Source: Actinophytocola sp. (GTDB taxonomy: Bacteria; Actinomycetota; Actinomycetes; Mycobacteriales; Pseudonocardiaceae). From it: a stretch of DNA of 64,000 nt. Location: NCBI RefSeq assembly GCF_009379765.1, contig NZ_WHTD01000004.1, positions 41,097-105,096 on the forward strand, given 5' to 3'. Both the position numbers and the translations under genes were made by a program. Below the pieces are notes generated by a model. That model worked only from the letters and a program-made list of their open reading frames with translations, made no database searches and was not told the DNA's origin. This document shows, one piece after another, positions 41,542 through 51,485 of the stretch (the first letter of the stretch is position 1; the number at the start of each line of letters is the position of its first letter).

Positions 41542-41959
41542 ATGACAGTCGCACGCGAGATCATGACCCCCGACCCCCACCTGCGTGCGAGCCAGCGAGA
41601 CGGTGCACGACGCCGCGACCACGATGGCGCGGCTCTCGGTCGGAGCGCTGCCGATCTGCGGCGAGGACAACAAGCTCAAGGGCATGCTCACCGACCGCGA
41701 CATCGTGGTGCGGGTGCTGGCCGAGGGCAAGGACGTTCGCTCCGTGCATGCCGGTGAGCTCGCCCAGGGCACGCCGGTGACGGTGGCCGCCGACGACGAC
41801 GTGGCGCAGGTGCTGCGGACCATGTCGGAGCACCAGGTTCGTCGCGTGCCGGTGCTCGACGGCGACCAGCTCGTCGGCATCGTGGCCCAGGCCGACGTGG
41901 CCAGGGCGTTGGAGCAGGCGCGGGTCGGTGACCTGGACCGGGCCCTTTCCGCCGAGTGA
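41542..41959 (+). pseudogene. CBS-domain protein, one-base frameshift in a poly-C run
   Basis: MTVAREIMTPDP then (shifted) CVRASETVHDAATTMARLSVGALPICGEDNKLKGMLTDRDIVVRVL; five Cs at 41574-41578 where four would keep the frame. Confidence 0.82.
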
Positions 41960-41982
41960 CCGCACGGAAGGAACACGGACCG

Positions 41983-42432
41983 ATGCGCGGCGAGAGAACC
42001 GCACAGGCGACCGCCCACCAACTGGTCCACTGTGTACTCGACAGTGACTCCGACGGGCTCACCGACGCCCTGGAGGTCGTGGTGGTGCAGGGCGACCGGC
42101 TCGCCGACTACGTGCGCGAGGTCGTGGCCGAGCTGATCCAGGTCGCCACGACCGCGATGCGCGACACCATCGGCCCGACCACCGACACCATGGCATTCGG
42201 GGTCGACCTGCGCGACGACACCGACGACCCGGTGGCGATCGACGACCTGGTACCGCAGTCCCGCGCCACGGTCCGCGCGTTGCTCGCAGACCTCAACGGC
42301 AGCCCGGAGGACGCGCGGTTCCAGCTCGATCTCGCGGTGCGCGAGCTGGACCCGCTGACCGGCCTGGACGCCGTCCGCCGCGCACTGACCATGACGGTCG
42401 CGCTGATCCAGTGGACCGGTGAGGCGCGGTGA
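41983..42432 (+). CDS. Hypothetical protein
   Basis: Continuous ORF after the CBS gene; no family recognised. Confidence 0.6.
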   Translation: MRGERTAQATAHQLVHCVLDSDSDGLTDALEVVVVQGDRLADYVREVVAELIQVATTAMRDTIGPTTDTMAFGVDLRDDTDDPVAIDDLVPQSRATVRALLADLNGSPEDARFQLDLAVRELDPLTGLDAVRRALTMTVALIQWTGEAR

Positions 42433-42454
42433 GCCGCGTTCGCCGGACAGGTGA

Positions 42455-42988
42455 CTACCAGACGTCGCCGTCGCGCCAGTCGGCCACCAGCTCGCCGTCC
42501 AGGTCGAGCGGCACGCCGTCGACCGGCAGGACGTGCACCCCGCCGTCGTCGTCGGACGTGCGGCGCACCCCGTCGGGCGTGAGCGCCGCTGTCGGCCCGC
42601 GCCACACCCGCCAGCCCCGGGCCTTGTGGAACCCGAGGGCCATCTCCGACGAGCCGAGCGCGCCGAGGTCGTAGCCGCCGCGGATGATCTCCTCGACGGC
42701 CGTCATCACCGCGGCCGCGTGCCCCTCGCCGCGCCGGGCCGGGTGCACGCCGACGGCCTCGACGTAGCCCGTGCGCAGTGCCCGCCCGCCGTGCAGAAGC
42801 CTGCGCTGCACCACCGAGCCGTGCGCGACGAGGTCGGCGCCGTCGCGCACGAGGACGTGCATGCCGCCGGTCGCGTGCTCCCAGTCGTCGTCGAGCAGCC
42901 CGTCGAAGACGATGTCGAGCAGCGCGCGGGCGGCCGCACGGTCGGTGGCGTCGAGCAGCGCCGTGTGCGCGAGGCGAATGTCGATCAC
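42455..42988 (-). CDS. aac(2'): Aminoglycoside 2'-N-acetyltransferase AAC(2')-I-like (GNAT)
   Basis: DWEHATGGMHVLVRDGADLVAHGSVVQRRLLHGGRALRTGYVEAVGVHPARRGEGHAAAVM ... DDDGGVHVLPVDGVPLDLDGELVADWRDGDVW closely resembles mycobacterial AAC(2')-I pattern. Confidence 0.88.
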   Translation of the reverse strand: MIDIRLAHTALLDATDRAAARALLDIVFDGLLDDDWEHATGGMHVLVRDGADLVAHGSVVQRRLLHGGRALRTGYVEAVGVHPARRGEGHAAAVMTAVEEIIRGGYDLGALGSSEMALGFHKARGWRVWRGPTAALTPDGVRRTSDDDGGVHVLPVDGVPLDLDGELVADWRDGDVW

Positions 42989-43005
42989 CGAACCATTGTG
43001 CCTTG

Positions 43006-43020
43006 TTCCGCATCGTCGAA
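43006..43020. promoter_or_regulatory. Candidate IclR operator site 1
   Basis: TTCCGC-ATC-GTCGAA about 50 bp upstream of the gentisate dioxygenase start. Confidence 0.6.
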
Positions 43021-43071
43021 TCATTCTCGCCAACATTCTCTCCTAAGAAACACACGGGTACGGTGTCGGAC

Positions 43072-44115
43072 ATGACGAGTACCGCGGTGGACCAGGAGTT
43101 GGCGCGGCTGTACGCCGACTTCGAGGCGGCCCACATGACTCCACTGTGGACCCAACGCGAGGACCTGATGACCGAGTCGCCCCGGCCCAAGGCCGTGCCG
43201 GCGCTCTGGCGATGGTCCACGCTGTACCCGCTGGCCGAGCGGGCGGGCGAGCTGGTGCCGGTCGGCCGCGGCGGCGAGCGCCGGGCGATCGCGCTGCGGA
43301 ACCCGGCCATCCCCGGCGACCCGTACGCCACGCCGACGCTCTGGGCCGCGATCCAGTACCTCGGCCCGCGCGAGGTCGCGCCGTCGCACCGGCACAGCCA
43401 GACCGCGTTCCGCTTCGTGGTCGAGGGCGAGGGCGTCTGGACCAACGTCGAGGGCGACGCCGTCGCCATGCGCCGCGGCGACCTGCTGCTCACCCCGAGC
43501 TGGCACTTCCACGAGCACCACAACACCACCGACCACCCGATGGCCTGGATCGACGGCCTGGACATCCCGCTGGTCAGCAAGCTCGACGCCGGGTTCTTCG
43601 AGTTCGGCCCGGACCGGCTCGGCACCACCGAGACGCCGGCCCGCTCCCGCAACGAGCGTCTCTGGGGGCACCCGGGGCTGCGGCCGGTGGGCGCGCAACC
43701 GCGGTCGGCCAGCTCGCCGCTCGCCGCCTACCGCTGGGAGCACACCGACGCGGCGCTGGCCGCGCAGCTGGAGCTCGACGCCACGGTCACGCCCGGCCAC
43801 GCGGCGGTCCGCTTCACCAACCCGGCCACCGGCGGGGACGCGCTCACCACGATCCGCACCGAGATGCACCGGCTCCGTTCCGGGCACGCCACCGCCGCCA
43901 CCCGGGTCGTCGGCTCGGCCGTGTGGCAGGTGTTCGCCGGCACCGGCCGGGCACACGTCGGCGACCAGACCTACGAGGTGGCCACGGGCGACCTGTTCGC
44001 GGTGCCGTCGTGGGCGCCGCTGCGCGTGGAGGCCGACGACCAGCTCGACGCGTTCCGCTTCTCCGACGACCCGGTGTACGAGGCACTCGGCCTGGCCCGG
44101 CGGGAGGACGTCTGA
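43072..44115 (+). CDS. Gentisate 1,2-dioxygenase-like bicupin
   Basis: Two cupin motifs PSHRHSQTAFRFVVEGEGVWTNVEGDAVAMRRGDLLLTPSWHFHEHHN and WQVFAGTGRAHVGDQTYEVATGDLFAVPSWAP. Confidence 0.92.
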   Translation: MTSTAVDQELARLYADFEAAHMTPLWTQREDLMTESPRPKAVPALWRWSTLYPLAERAGELVPVGRGGERRAIALRNPAIPGDPYATPTLWAAIQYLGPREVAPSHRHSQTAFRFVVEGEGVWTNVEGDAVAMRRGDLLLTPSWHFHEHHNTTDHPMAWIDGLDIPLVSKLDAGFFEFGPDRLGTTETPARSRNERLWGHPGLRPVGAQPRSASSPLAAYRWEHTDAALAAQLELDATVTPGHAAVRFTNPATGGDALTTIRTEMHRLRSGHATAATRVVGSAVWQVFAGTGRAHVGDQTYEVATGDLFAVPSWAPLRVEADDQLDAFRFSDDPVYEALGLARREDV

Positions 44116-44933
44116 TGCGCCTCGCCACCATCCGCACCGCCACCGGAACCCGGGCGGTGCGCGTCGAGGAGACCGACGCGGTCGAGCTCGGCCACGCCGA
44201 CCTCGGCGAGCTGTTCCGGCGTCCGGACTGGCGGGCCGAGGCGGCCGAGGCGCAGGGCCGCCGGCACCCGGTCGGCGAGCTGGACTACGCGGTGCCGGTC
44301 ACCAGTCCCGACAAGGTCATCTGCGTGGGTCTGAACTACCGCAACCACATCCTCGAGATGGGCCGCGAGCTGCCGACCCACCCGACGCTGTTCGCCAAGT
44401 ACACCGGCGCGCTCATCGGCGCGTACGACGACATCACGCTGCCCGCGGTGTCCTCGGCCGTCGACTGGGAGGCCGAGTTGGGTGTCGTGGTCGGCAGGCC
44501 GCTGCGGCACGCCTCGCCCGAGGAGGCCGCGGCAGGCATCGCCGGCTACACCGTGGTCAACGACGTGACCGCCCGCGACTACCAGTACCGCGGCGCACAG
44601 TGGTTGCAGGGCAAGACGTTCGAGGCCACGACGCCGGTCGGCCCGTGGGTCGTCACCCCGGACGGCGCGCCCGAGCACGCGCTGAGCTGTGCCGTGGACG
44701 GCGAGGTGGTCCAGCGGGCGAGCACCGGCGATCTGGTGTTCGGCCCGGCCGACCTGCTCGCCTACGTCTCCGAGATCATCACGCTGCTGCCCGGCGACAT
44801 CATCGCCACCGGCACCCCCGGCGGCGTCGGCCACGCCCGCACTCCCGCCCGCTACCTGACCGACGGTGCGGTCCTCACCACGACGGTCGCCGGCGTGGGG
44901 GAGTGCCGCAACGTCTGCCGATCCGCGAAGTGA
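44115..44933 (+). CDS. Fumarylacetoacetate/fumarylpyruvate hydrolase family
   Basis: KVICVGLNYRNHILEMGRELPTHPTLFAKY; VDWEAELGVVVGR; GDIIATGTPGGVG. Confidence 0.93.
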   Translation: MRLATIRTATGTRAVRVEETDAVELGHADLGELFRRPDWRAEAAEAQGRRHPVGELDYAVPVTSPDKVICVGLNYRNHILEMGRELPTHPTLFAKYTGALIGAYDDITLPAVSSAVDWEAELGVVVGRPLRHASPEEAAAGIAGYTVVNDVTARDYQYRGAQWLQGKTFEATTPVGPWVVTPDGAPEHALSCAVDGEVVQRASTGDLVFGPADLLAYVSEIITLLPGDIIATGTPGGVGHARTPARYLTDGAVLTTTVAGVGECRNVCRSAK

Positions 44934-45592
44934 CCGCGCTCGACCTGGCCCGGGCCGGCGAACGCGTGCTGCTCGCCGCGTTCGACCGGCCCGTTCGGCT
45001 GCGGGCGCCCTCCGGGTTGCCGGGCTGGACCCGCGCGCACCTCGTCGCGCACCTCATCGGCAACGCAGGCGCCCTGGGCAACCTGCTGGCCTGGGCCCGG
45101 ACCGGCGTCGAGACCCCGATGTACGCCACCCGCGCGGCCCGCGCGGAACAGATCGGCCGCGACGTCCAACGCCCGGACGATTGGCTGGTGACGACCATGC
45201 GCGAGTCGTCGGCGTCGCTCCTCGACGCGATGACCGAGCTGACCCCGGCGCGGTGGGACCACCCGGTGCGCAGCGCGCTCGGCCGGTCGATCACCGCGGC
45301 CGAGGTGCCGTGGATGCGCGCCCGTGAGTCGTTCGTGCACCTGGTCGACCTGGACCTCGGCGTCACCTTCGACGACCTCCCGGCGGAGTTCCTCGAGCCA
45401 CTGCTCGACGACGCCACCCGGACGGTCGGCGGCAAGGCCGGCTGCCCGGCGTTGCGGCTGGTCGCCGGCCCGCACTCCTGGCCCCTGGCCGGCGGCGGCG
45501 CCGAAGTGACCGGCACGGTGGCCGACCTCGCCGCCTGGGTGACCGGCCGGTCCCGGCCCGCCGGCCGCCCGGCGCTGCCGGCCTGGCTGTAG
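44930..45592 (+). CDS. Maleylpyruvate isomerase family (DinB/mycothiol-dependent-like) protein
   Basis: GWTRAHLVAHLIGNAGALGNLL; EVPWMRARESFVHLVDLDLG; start overlaps the preceding stop. Confidence 0.88.
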   Translation: MTALDLARAGERVLLAAFDRPVRLRAPSGLPGWTRAHLVAHLIGNAGALGNLLAWARTGVETPMYATRAARAEQIGRDVQRPDDWLVTTMRESSASLLDAMTELTPARWDHPVRSALGRSITAAEVPWMRARESFVHLVDLDLGVTFDDLPAEFLEPLLDDATRTVGGKAGCPALRLVAGPHSWPLAGGGAEVTGTVADLAAWVTGRSRPAGRPALPAWL

Positions 45593-45597
45593 CCGGC

Positions 45598-46035
45598 TCA
45601 GCCGAGTGGAACGACGTACTGGATGAAGCCGCGGTTCTCGGCGACCTGGTCGTAGAGCCGGCGTGCCGTGTGGTTGTCCGCCTTGGTGTGCCAGTACAGC
45701 CGGGCACACCCCTGCTCGCGGGCCCACTCTTGGACGGCCGTGATCAGCGCGCGGGCGACGCCGTGGCCTCGGGCGGCCGGGGTGGTGAACAGGTCCTGCA
45801 GGTAGCAGGCGTCCGGCGCCGTCGTGCTCGCGTGCACCAGAAAGTGCGCGATGCCGACCAGTCGGCCGTCCAGCCGGGCGCCCAGCGCGCGCATCAGCGT
45901 GCCGGCCCGGAACTCACGCCACGCCCGGTCGTACACCGCGGCGGGCAGGACCCGCTCGTAGAAGGTGTTGTAGCCCTCGAACAGGTCCTGCCACGCCGGC
46001 CGGTCGGTCGGGTCGAGGCCGCCAACGGTGATCAC
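45598..46035 (-). CDS. GNAT-family acetyltransferase
   Basis: CYLQDLFTTPAARGHGVARALITAVQEWAREQGCARLYWHT. Confidence 0.92.
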   Translation of the reverse strand: MITVGGLDPTDRPAWQDLFEGYNTFYERVLPAAVYDRAWREFRAGTLMRALGARLDGRLVGIAHFLVHASTTAPDACYLQDLFTTPAARGHGVARALITAVQEWAREQGCARLYWHTKADNHTARRLYDQVAENRGFIQYVVPLG

Positions 46036-46050
46036 GGGCGATCAGCGTAG

Positions 46051-46875
46051 TCAGCCGTCGCGGCCGGTCAGCGAGCGATGCCAGGGCGCGATCCACCGCT
46101 CCAGCAGGCCCACCAGCCCGGTCAGGATCAGGGCGCCCACCATCAGCACCACGACCGCGGCGAACATCCGGTCCGGCTGGAAGGTGTGGCCCGCCTCGAC
46201 GATCACGCCGCCGAGGCCGCCGAGCGCGGTGAAGAACTCGGCGATCACGATGCCGATCACCGCCTTGCCCACGCCGATGCGCAAGCCCGTCATGATCGAC
46301 GGGATCACCGAGGGCAGCACGATGGACCGCAGGATCAGCCGCTGCGACGCGCAGAACGCGGTGCCCACCTCGGTGAGCGTCCGCGGGATCGCCTGCACAC
46401 CGTGCCAGGTGTTGATGACGATCGCGAACACCGTCATCGTCGCGACGATCGCGGTCTTGACCGTGTCCTCCAGGCCGAACCACAGCACGAACACCGGGGT
46501 CAGCGCGATCATCGGCAGCGAGTAGCCCGCCACCACCAGCCACCCCAGCGCCGCCTCGACCACCCGGAACCGGCCGATCAGCAGGCCGACGGGGATCCCC
46601 ACGACCACCGCCAGCACATAACCCGTGAGGAACGGGCGGGACGTCGCGCCGATGGCCGTCCACAGTGTCCCGTCCTGCGCCATCGACACCAGTGCGGACC
46701 ACACGCGGGACGGGGGAGCGGCCAGGATCGGGTTGAGCGAACGCCCGACGATCTCCCACACCACCAGCAGCACCACGACCGACAGGGCGGTCACCGCCCG
46801 CATCCCGAGCCGCCGGTGGGACCGCACGGGCGTTGCCGCGGCCTGCGTCTCCGTCGGCACGACGACGGCGGTCAT
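46051..46875 (-). CDS. ABC transporter permease (SsuC/TauC-like)
   Basis: VVAGYSLPMIALTPVFVLWFGLEDTVKTAIVATMTVFAIVINTWHGV. Confidence 0.93.
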   Translation of the reverse strand: MTAVVVPTETQAAATPVRSHRRLGMRAVTALSVVVLLVVWEIVGRSLNPILAAPPSRVWSALVSMAQDGTLWTAIGATSRPFLTGYVLAVVVGIPVGLLIGRFRVVEAALGWLVVAGYSLPMIALTPVFVLWFGLEDTVKTAIVATMTVFAIVINTWHGVQAIPRTLTEVGTAFCASQRLILRSIVLPSVIPSIMTGLRIGVGKAVIGIVIAEFFTALGGLGGVIVEAGHTFQPDRMFAAVVVLMVGALILTGLVGLLERWIAPWHRSLTGRDG

Positions 46876-47657
46876 CGCAACGCTCCTTCGATCTCGATGC
46901 CGTGGATCAGCTGGTACAGCCGGTGCCGCTGCTCCATGAACTCCGTGGAGCCGCGGCGCTCCGCCACCGGCCGCGATACGTCCAGCCCGGTGTCCAGAAT
47001 GGACTGGACCCGCCCCGGTGACGGTCGCATCGCGATCACCCGGTCGGCCAGCAGCACGGCCTCGTCCAGGTCGTGGGTGACGAACACGATCGTCTTCCCG
47101 GTCGCCGCGTGGATGCGCAGCAGCTCGGCCTGCATGCTCTCCCGGGTCTGCGCGTCCAGCGCGGAGAACGGCTCGTCCATCAACAGGATGGCCGGGTCGA
47201 TCGCCAGCGCCCTGGCCATCCCGACCCGCTGCCGCATCCCGCCGGACAGCTCGTCCGGCCGGCGGTCCGCCGCGTCCGAGAGTCCGACGAGCGCGAGGTA
47301 CTCCTCGGCGACCGCGCGGCGCGAGGCACGCGGCACCCCACGTGCCTCGAGTCCGAACTCGACGTTGCCCCGCGCCGTCCGCCATGGCAGCAGCTCGGCG
47401 TGCTGGAACACGATCCCGCGGTCGTTGCCGCAGCCGGTGACCACCTTGCCGTCGGCGCTCACCTGTCCGGAGGTCGCCGTGTCGAGCCCCATGATGATCC
47501 GCAGCAGCGTCGTCTTGCCGCATCCGGAGTGCCCGGTCAGGGCCACGATCTCCCCGGCGCCGACGTCGAACGACACGTCGTCCAGCGCGTGCACGTCCGG
47601 CCGGCGGCGGCCCGGGAACACCTTGCTGACCTGCGACACGGTCACGGCGGCGGACAT
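46872..47657 (-). CDS. ABC transporter ATPase (SsuB/TauB-like)
   Basis: LTGHSGCGKTTLLRIIMGLD; LSGGMRQRVGMARALAIDPAILLMDEPFSALD. Confidence 0.95.
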   Translation of the reverse strand: MSAAVTVSQVSKVFPGRRRPDVHALDDVSFDVGAGEIVALTGHSGCGKTTLLRIIMGLDTATSGQVSADGKVVTGCGNDRGIVFQHAELLPWRTARGNVEFGLEARGVPRASRRAVAEEYLALVGLSDAADRRPDELSGGMRQRVGMARALAIDPAILLMDEPFSALDAQTRESMQAELLRIHAATGKTIVFVTHDLDEAVLLADRVIAMRPSPGRVQSILDTGLDVSRPVAERRGSTEFMEQRHRLYQLIHGIEIEGALR

Positions 47658-48691
47658 CAGGACTCCTTCGCGCCGTAGTAGGTCTCCGGCACCTCGCCCA
47701 GGTCGGCGATCGCCTTGGCGCGGAACGAGTCGTCGATCAGCGACGCCGTGTCCACCGGCGCCTCCGCGAGGCCGAGCCGCTGCTGGAGGTCGGCCAGGTA
47801 CTCGATCTGGCGCACCGGGATCGACCCGTTCGCCGCGAGGTAGCCGCCGTCCCTGTACTCGGTGTAGGTCGAGGTGATCTCCTCGGCGTCGGCGGGCAGG
47901 CTCAACGCCTTCGCGGTCAGCGCGTTCGCCTCGTCCTCGTGGTCGAGCGCGTACCGGATGCCCTCGACGAGCCCGGCGATCAGCCCGGTCACCGCGTCCG
48001 GCGCGCGCTTCAGCACGTCCGAGCGGGCGATCAGCGCGTACCGCGGGTAGTCCGGCACCACGTCCCTGGCCTTGGCCAGCACGGTCACGTTGTCCTTCCG
48101 CGCCTGCGCGATGAAGTCCAGCGGTGAGGAGGCCGCGTCGATCTGGCCGGACACCACGGCCTTGTACCGGTCGGGCGACCCACCGGAGTTCACGAACTTC
48201 ACCGTCTTCAGGTCGACGCCCGCCTGGGACAGCATCTCCTTGGCCACGATCGCCGGCAGCGCGGTCGGGGTCGAGATCCCGACGGTCGCGCCGGACAGGC
48301 TCGCCAGGTCCTTGTGGCCGGGCTTGGCGTAGATGACGTAGTTGAGCCCCGGCATGGTCGAGCCGATGAACTTGATGTCCGCGCCGCGCTGCTTGGCGAG
48401 CAGCGCCTCGCTCGGGTTGCCCTGGATGATGTCGACCTGGCCGGACAGCAGCGCGGGGAACGCCTGCTGCGCGCTCTTGAACTTGACCACCTCGACCTTG
48501 GCGCCGTGCTTTTCGAAGAAGCCCTTCTCCTGCGCCATCAACAGGTACCCGGCGTCGGTACCCGGCTCGTACATGCCGTACTTGATCACCTGCGGGTCGT
48601 CCGAGCCGGTCGACGAGCTGCCGCAGCCGGCGGTCACGCCGAGCACGCCGAGCAGCACCGCGAGGCACGTGAGAAAACTGCGCTGTCTCAT
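47657..48691 (-). CDS. ABC transporter substrate-binding lipoprotein (NMT1/SsuA-like)
   Basis: Lipobox LGVTAGCGSS; YGMYEPGTDAGYLLMAQEKGFFEKHGAKVEVVKFKS. Confidence 0.92.
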   Translation of the reverse strand: MRQRSFLTCLAVLLGVLGVTAGCGSSSTGSDDPQVIKYGMYEPGTDAGYLLMAQEKGFFEKHGAKVEVVKFKSAQQAFPALLSGQVDIIQGNPSEALLAKQRGADIKFIGSTMPGLNYVIYAKPGHKDLASLSGATVGISTPTALPAIVAKEMLSQAGVDLKTVKFVNSGGSPDRYKAVVSGQIDAASSPLDFIAQARKDNVTVLAKARDVVPDYPRYALIARSDVLKRAPDAVTGLIAGLVEGIRYALDHEDEANALTAKALSLPADAEEITSTYTEYRDGGYLAANGSIPVRQIEYLADLQQRLGLAEAPVDTASLIDDSFRAKAIADLGEVPETYYGAKES

Positions 48692-50163
48692 CGTCGTCCT
48701 TCTTTCACACCGGCCAGACCGTCCAGAACGGCGGCGAACTTGTCGGCCACCCGCGCCCGGAGCTCGGGGCTCGCCTCCGCGACGGGTGGGAACTCGGCGA
48801 TGCGCTCGAACGGGCGCACCGCGCTGACCACGGCGCGGGAGTTGCGGTTGACCCCGGCCGGAAGCCGCGGGTCCAGCGGCCCGCTCCACGCGCCCCGCAC
48901 GATCTCGATGTCCTCGGCGGGGTCGCAGCGGGTGGACATCGCCCACAGCACGTCGAAGGTGTTGGCCGGGTCGATGTCGTCGTCCACCACGACCACGAAC
49001 CGGCCGAGGTAGGAGCCCGACTGGCAGCTCGCGGCCAGCAGACCCGCCTGCCTCGCGTGCCCGGCGTAGGCCTGCCGGATCGCGATCACGTTGAACATCC
49101 GGGCCGCGCCCGCCTCGTGGCACCACACGCCGGTGACGCCCGCGAGCCCGGCCCGCTCGACCTCGTCCCAGATCATCCCGGCCTTCATCACGCACTTGCT
49201 GTAGGAGAAGTTCGACGGTGGCCGGATGGGGGAGGCGACGGTCATGATCGGGTCGGTCCGGTGGTAGATCCGGCGGACCCGCACCACCGGCTGGTCGCTG
49301 CGACCGCCCGCGTAGTAGCCGGTGAACTCGCCGAACGGGCCCTCCGGCGCGAGGTCGCCGGGGTACAGCTCGCCCTCGAGCACCAGCTCCGCGCGGGCCG
49401 GCATCGGCAGCCCGTGCAGTTCGGAGCGGACCACCTCGAACGGGCGGCCGCGGTGCCCGCCCGCGTAGTCGTACTCGGACAGTCCGTAGCGGATCTCGTT
49501 GCCGGAGGCCAGGAACAGCAGCGGGTCATGACCGCAGGAGATCAGCACCGGGCACGGTTTGCCCTGTGCGAAGTACTTGTCGCGGATCTGCCGGCCCTGC
49601 TTGCCCGGTGAGGTCCACAGGCCCACCCGGTCCGGTCCGTGCACCTGCACCCGGTACGTGCCGACGTTCACCCAGCCGTCGTCCGGGTCGGCCATGACCA
49701 CCGCGTCGTCGGTGCCGATGTAGGGGCCGCCGTCGAGCTCGTGCAGCGTCGGCGCGCCGAGCGCGGTGACGTCGACCTCGTCGTCGCGCAGGACGTTCTC
49801 GAGGATCGGGCCGTCGTCGACATACTCCGGCGGGATCGGCTCGTGGGTCTTCATCCGGTCCCGGTAGCTGCGCACGACGTCCATCGGGTGGCCCGGTCGC
49901 GGCAGACCGAGGGTGAGCGCGAGCCGGTTGGCCGAGTTCGTGGCGCCGGACATCAGCCGGTGCCCGCTCGGGGCGCCGACGACGTCCTCGAACAGCACCG
50001 CCGGGCCGCCCTCGCCGCCGTGGTGCGCGATCAGCTCGACCAGCGTGCCCAGCTCGAGGTCGATGTCCACACCGGACACCCGGACCAGCTCGCCCGACTT
50101 GTCGATCCGGCTGATCAGCTCACGCAGGTCGGCGTGGGGCTCGTCGTATTCGTGGTATGTCAT
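48688..50163 (-). CDS. UbiD-family (prenylated-FMN) decarboxylase
   Basis: DLRELISRIDKSGELVRVSGVDIDLELGTLVELIAHHGGEGGPAVLFEDVVG; EGPFGEFTGYYAG; VVVDDDIDPANTFDVLWAMSTRCDP. Confidence 0.94.
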   Translation of the reverse strand: MTYHEYDEPHADLRELISRIDKSGELVRVSGVDIDLELGTLVELIAHHGGEGGPAVLFEDVVGAPSGHRLMSGATNSANRLALTLGLPRPGHPMDVVRSYRDRMKTHEPIPPEYVDDGPILENVLRDDEVDVTALGAPTLHELDGGPYIGTDDAVVMADPDDGWVNVGTYRVQVHGPDRVGLWTSPGKQGRQIRDKYFAQGKPCPVLISCGHDPLLFLASGNEIRYGLSEYDYAGGHRGRPFEVVRSELHGLPMPARAELVLEGELYPGDLAPEGPFGEFTGYYAGGRSDQPVVRVRRIYHRTDPIMTVASPIRPPSNFSYSKCVMKAGMIWDEVERAGLAGVTGVWCHEAGAARMFNVIAIRQAYAGHARQAGLLAASCQSGSYLGRFVVVVDDDIDPANTFDVLWAMSTRCDPAEDIEIVRGAWSGPLDPRLPAGVNRNSRAVVSAVRPFERIAEFPPVAEASPELRARVADKFAAVLDGLAGVKEGRR

Positions 50164-50191
50164 GCCACCGCTCCTTTGCGGACGGTCCGCG

Positions 50192-51418
50192 TCAGGTTCC
50201 GTCGCCGGATCTGGCCGCGCCGGTGATCTTGCGGTACCGGTCCGCGATCTCCGCCAGCTCGTGTTCGCTGATCACGTCCTCGATGGTCGTGAATGGACGG
50301 TCACCGGTACGCTGCCACACCTCTCGGAGGATCGCGTCCGGTGGGTTGGTCCGGTTCATCCGCACGACCTCGGCGGTGGCCGGGAGTCGCTCGGCCTCGT
50401 ACGCGGCGAGTGCGGCGGCCGGGTCGGTGGCCGCCGCGAGTGCCTGGCCCAGCACCTCGGAGTCCACAATGGCCTGCCCGGCGCCGTTGGAGCCGCGGGG
50501 AACCATGGGGTGGGCCGCGTCGCCGAGCAGGGTGACCCTGCCGAACGACCAGCGATCCAGCGGCTCCTGGTCCACCATGGGGTACTCGAGGATGGTCTCC
50601 GAGGACCGGAACATGGCCGGTACGTCGAGCCAGTCGAACGTCCAGTCGGCGAAGGCGTCGACAAAGTCGGCGAGCCGGCCGCGCCGGTTCCAGTCCCGGG
50701 TGGCGTGCCGCGGCGTCTCGATCTCGACCACCCAGTTGAGGAGCTGGTTGCCCTCGGCGTCGACATCGTCGCGGATCGGGTAGACGACGAGCTTGCCGGT
50801 GGTGAACCAGCCGGCGCGGACCATGCTGGCGCCGGAGAGGAACGGCTTGCCGCGGGTGGTGCCGCGCCACATGTTGATGCCCGAGTACACCGGGGCGCCC
50901 TCGTCGGGGTGCAGATGCCTGCGCACCACCGAGTGGATGCCGTCACAGCCGACGAGCACGTCCGCGCGGAAGGTCCGCGCACCGCCCGCGGTGTCCACCT
51001 GGACGTCCACACCGGACTCGTCCTCGGTGAGCCCGACGCAGCGGTGGCCGGTGTGCACCCGGTCCGGGCCCAGCCGGTCGAGCACCGCGTCGAGCAGCAC
51101 CTTCTGCAGGTCGCCGCGATGGATGGACACCTGCGGGTGGTCGAAGCCGGCGAGCGTGCCGCACGGCTCGCGGTGCACGAGCTGGCCGAACCGGTTGAAG
51201 AACACCGACTCCCGGGTGACCACGCCCGCGCCGGCGAGCGCGGTGTCGACGTCGAGGTCGGCGAGGATCCGCATGGCGTGGGGCAGCACGTTGATGCCCA
51301 CCCCGATGCCGGCGATCTCGTCGACCGCCTCGACGACCCGGCAGTCGATGCCCACGCGGTGCAGCTGCAACGCGAGGGTGAGCCCGCCGATTCCGGCCCC
51401 GACAATCGTCACGTTCAC
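50192..51418 (-). CDS. FAD-dependent aromatic hydroxylase (salicylate / 3-hydroxybenzoate 6-hydroxylase-like)
   Basis: VTIVGAGIGGLTLALQLHRVGIDCRVVEA; VTLLGDAAHPMVPRGSNGAGQAIVDSEVL. Confidence 0.92.
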   Translation of the reverse strand: MNVTIVGAGIGGLTLALQLHRVGIDCRVVEAVDEIAGIGVGINVLPHAMRILADLDVDTALAGAGVVTRESVFFNRFGQLVHREPCGTLAGFDHPQVSIHRGDLQKVLLDAVLDRLGPDRVHTGHRCVGLTEDESGVDVQVDTAGGARTFRADVLVGCDGIHSVVRRHLHPDEGAPVYSGINMWRGTTRGKPFLSGASMVRAGWFTTGKLVVYPIRDDVDAEGNQLLNWVVEIETPRHATRDWNRRGRLADFVDAFADWTFDWLDVPAMFRSSETILEYPMVDQEPLDRWSFGRVTLLGDAAHPMVPRGSNGAGQAIVDSEVLGQALAAATDPAAALAAYEAERLPATAEVVRMNRTNPPDAILREVWQRTGDRPFTTIEDVISEHELAEIADRYRKITGAARSGDGT

Positions 51419-51440
51419 GAAGGGAACGGTAGGTCGGCCG

Positions 51441-51485
51441 TTCGCTATGTGGAACTAGGAGCCGACGAAATTCGACACAGCGGAA
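51441..51485. promoter_or_regulatory. Candidate IclR operator region 2
   Basis: TTCGACACAGCGGAA (51471-51485; reverse complement TTCCGC-TGT-GTCGAA) and GTTCGCTATGTGGAAC dyad upstream of the hydroxylase. Confidence 0.6.
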
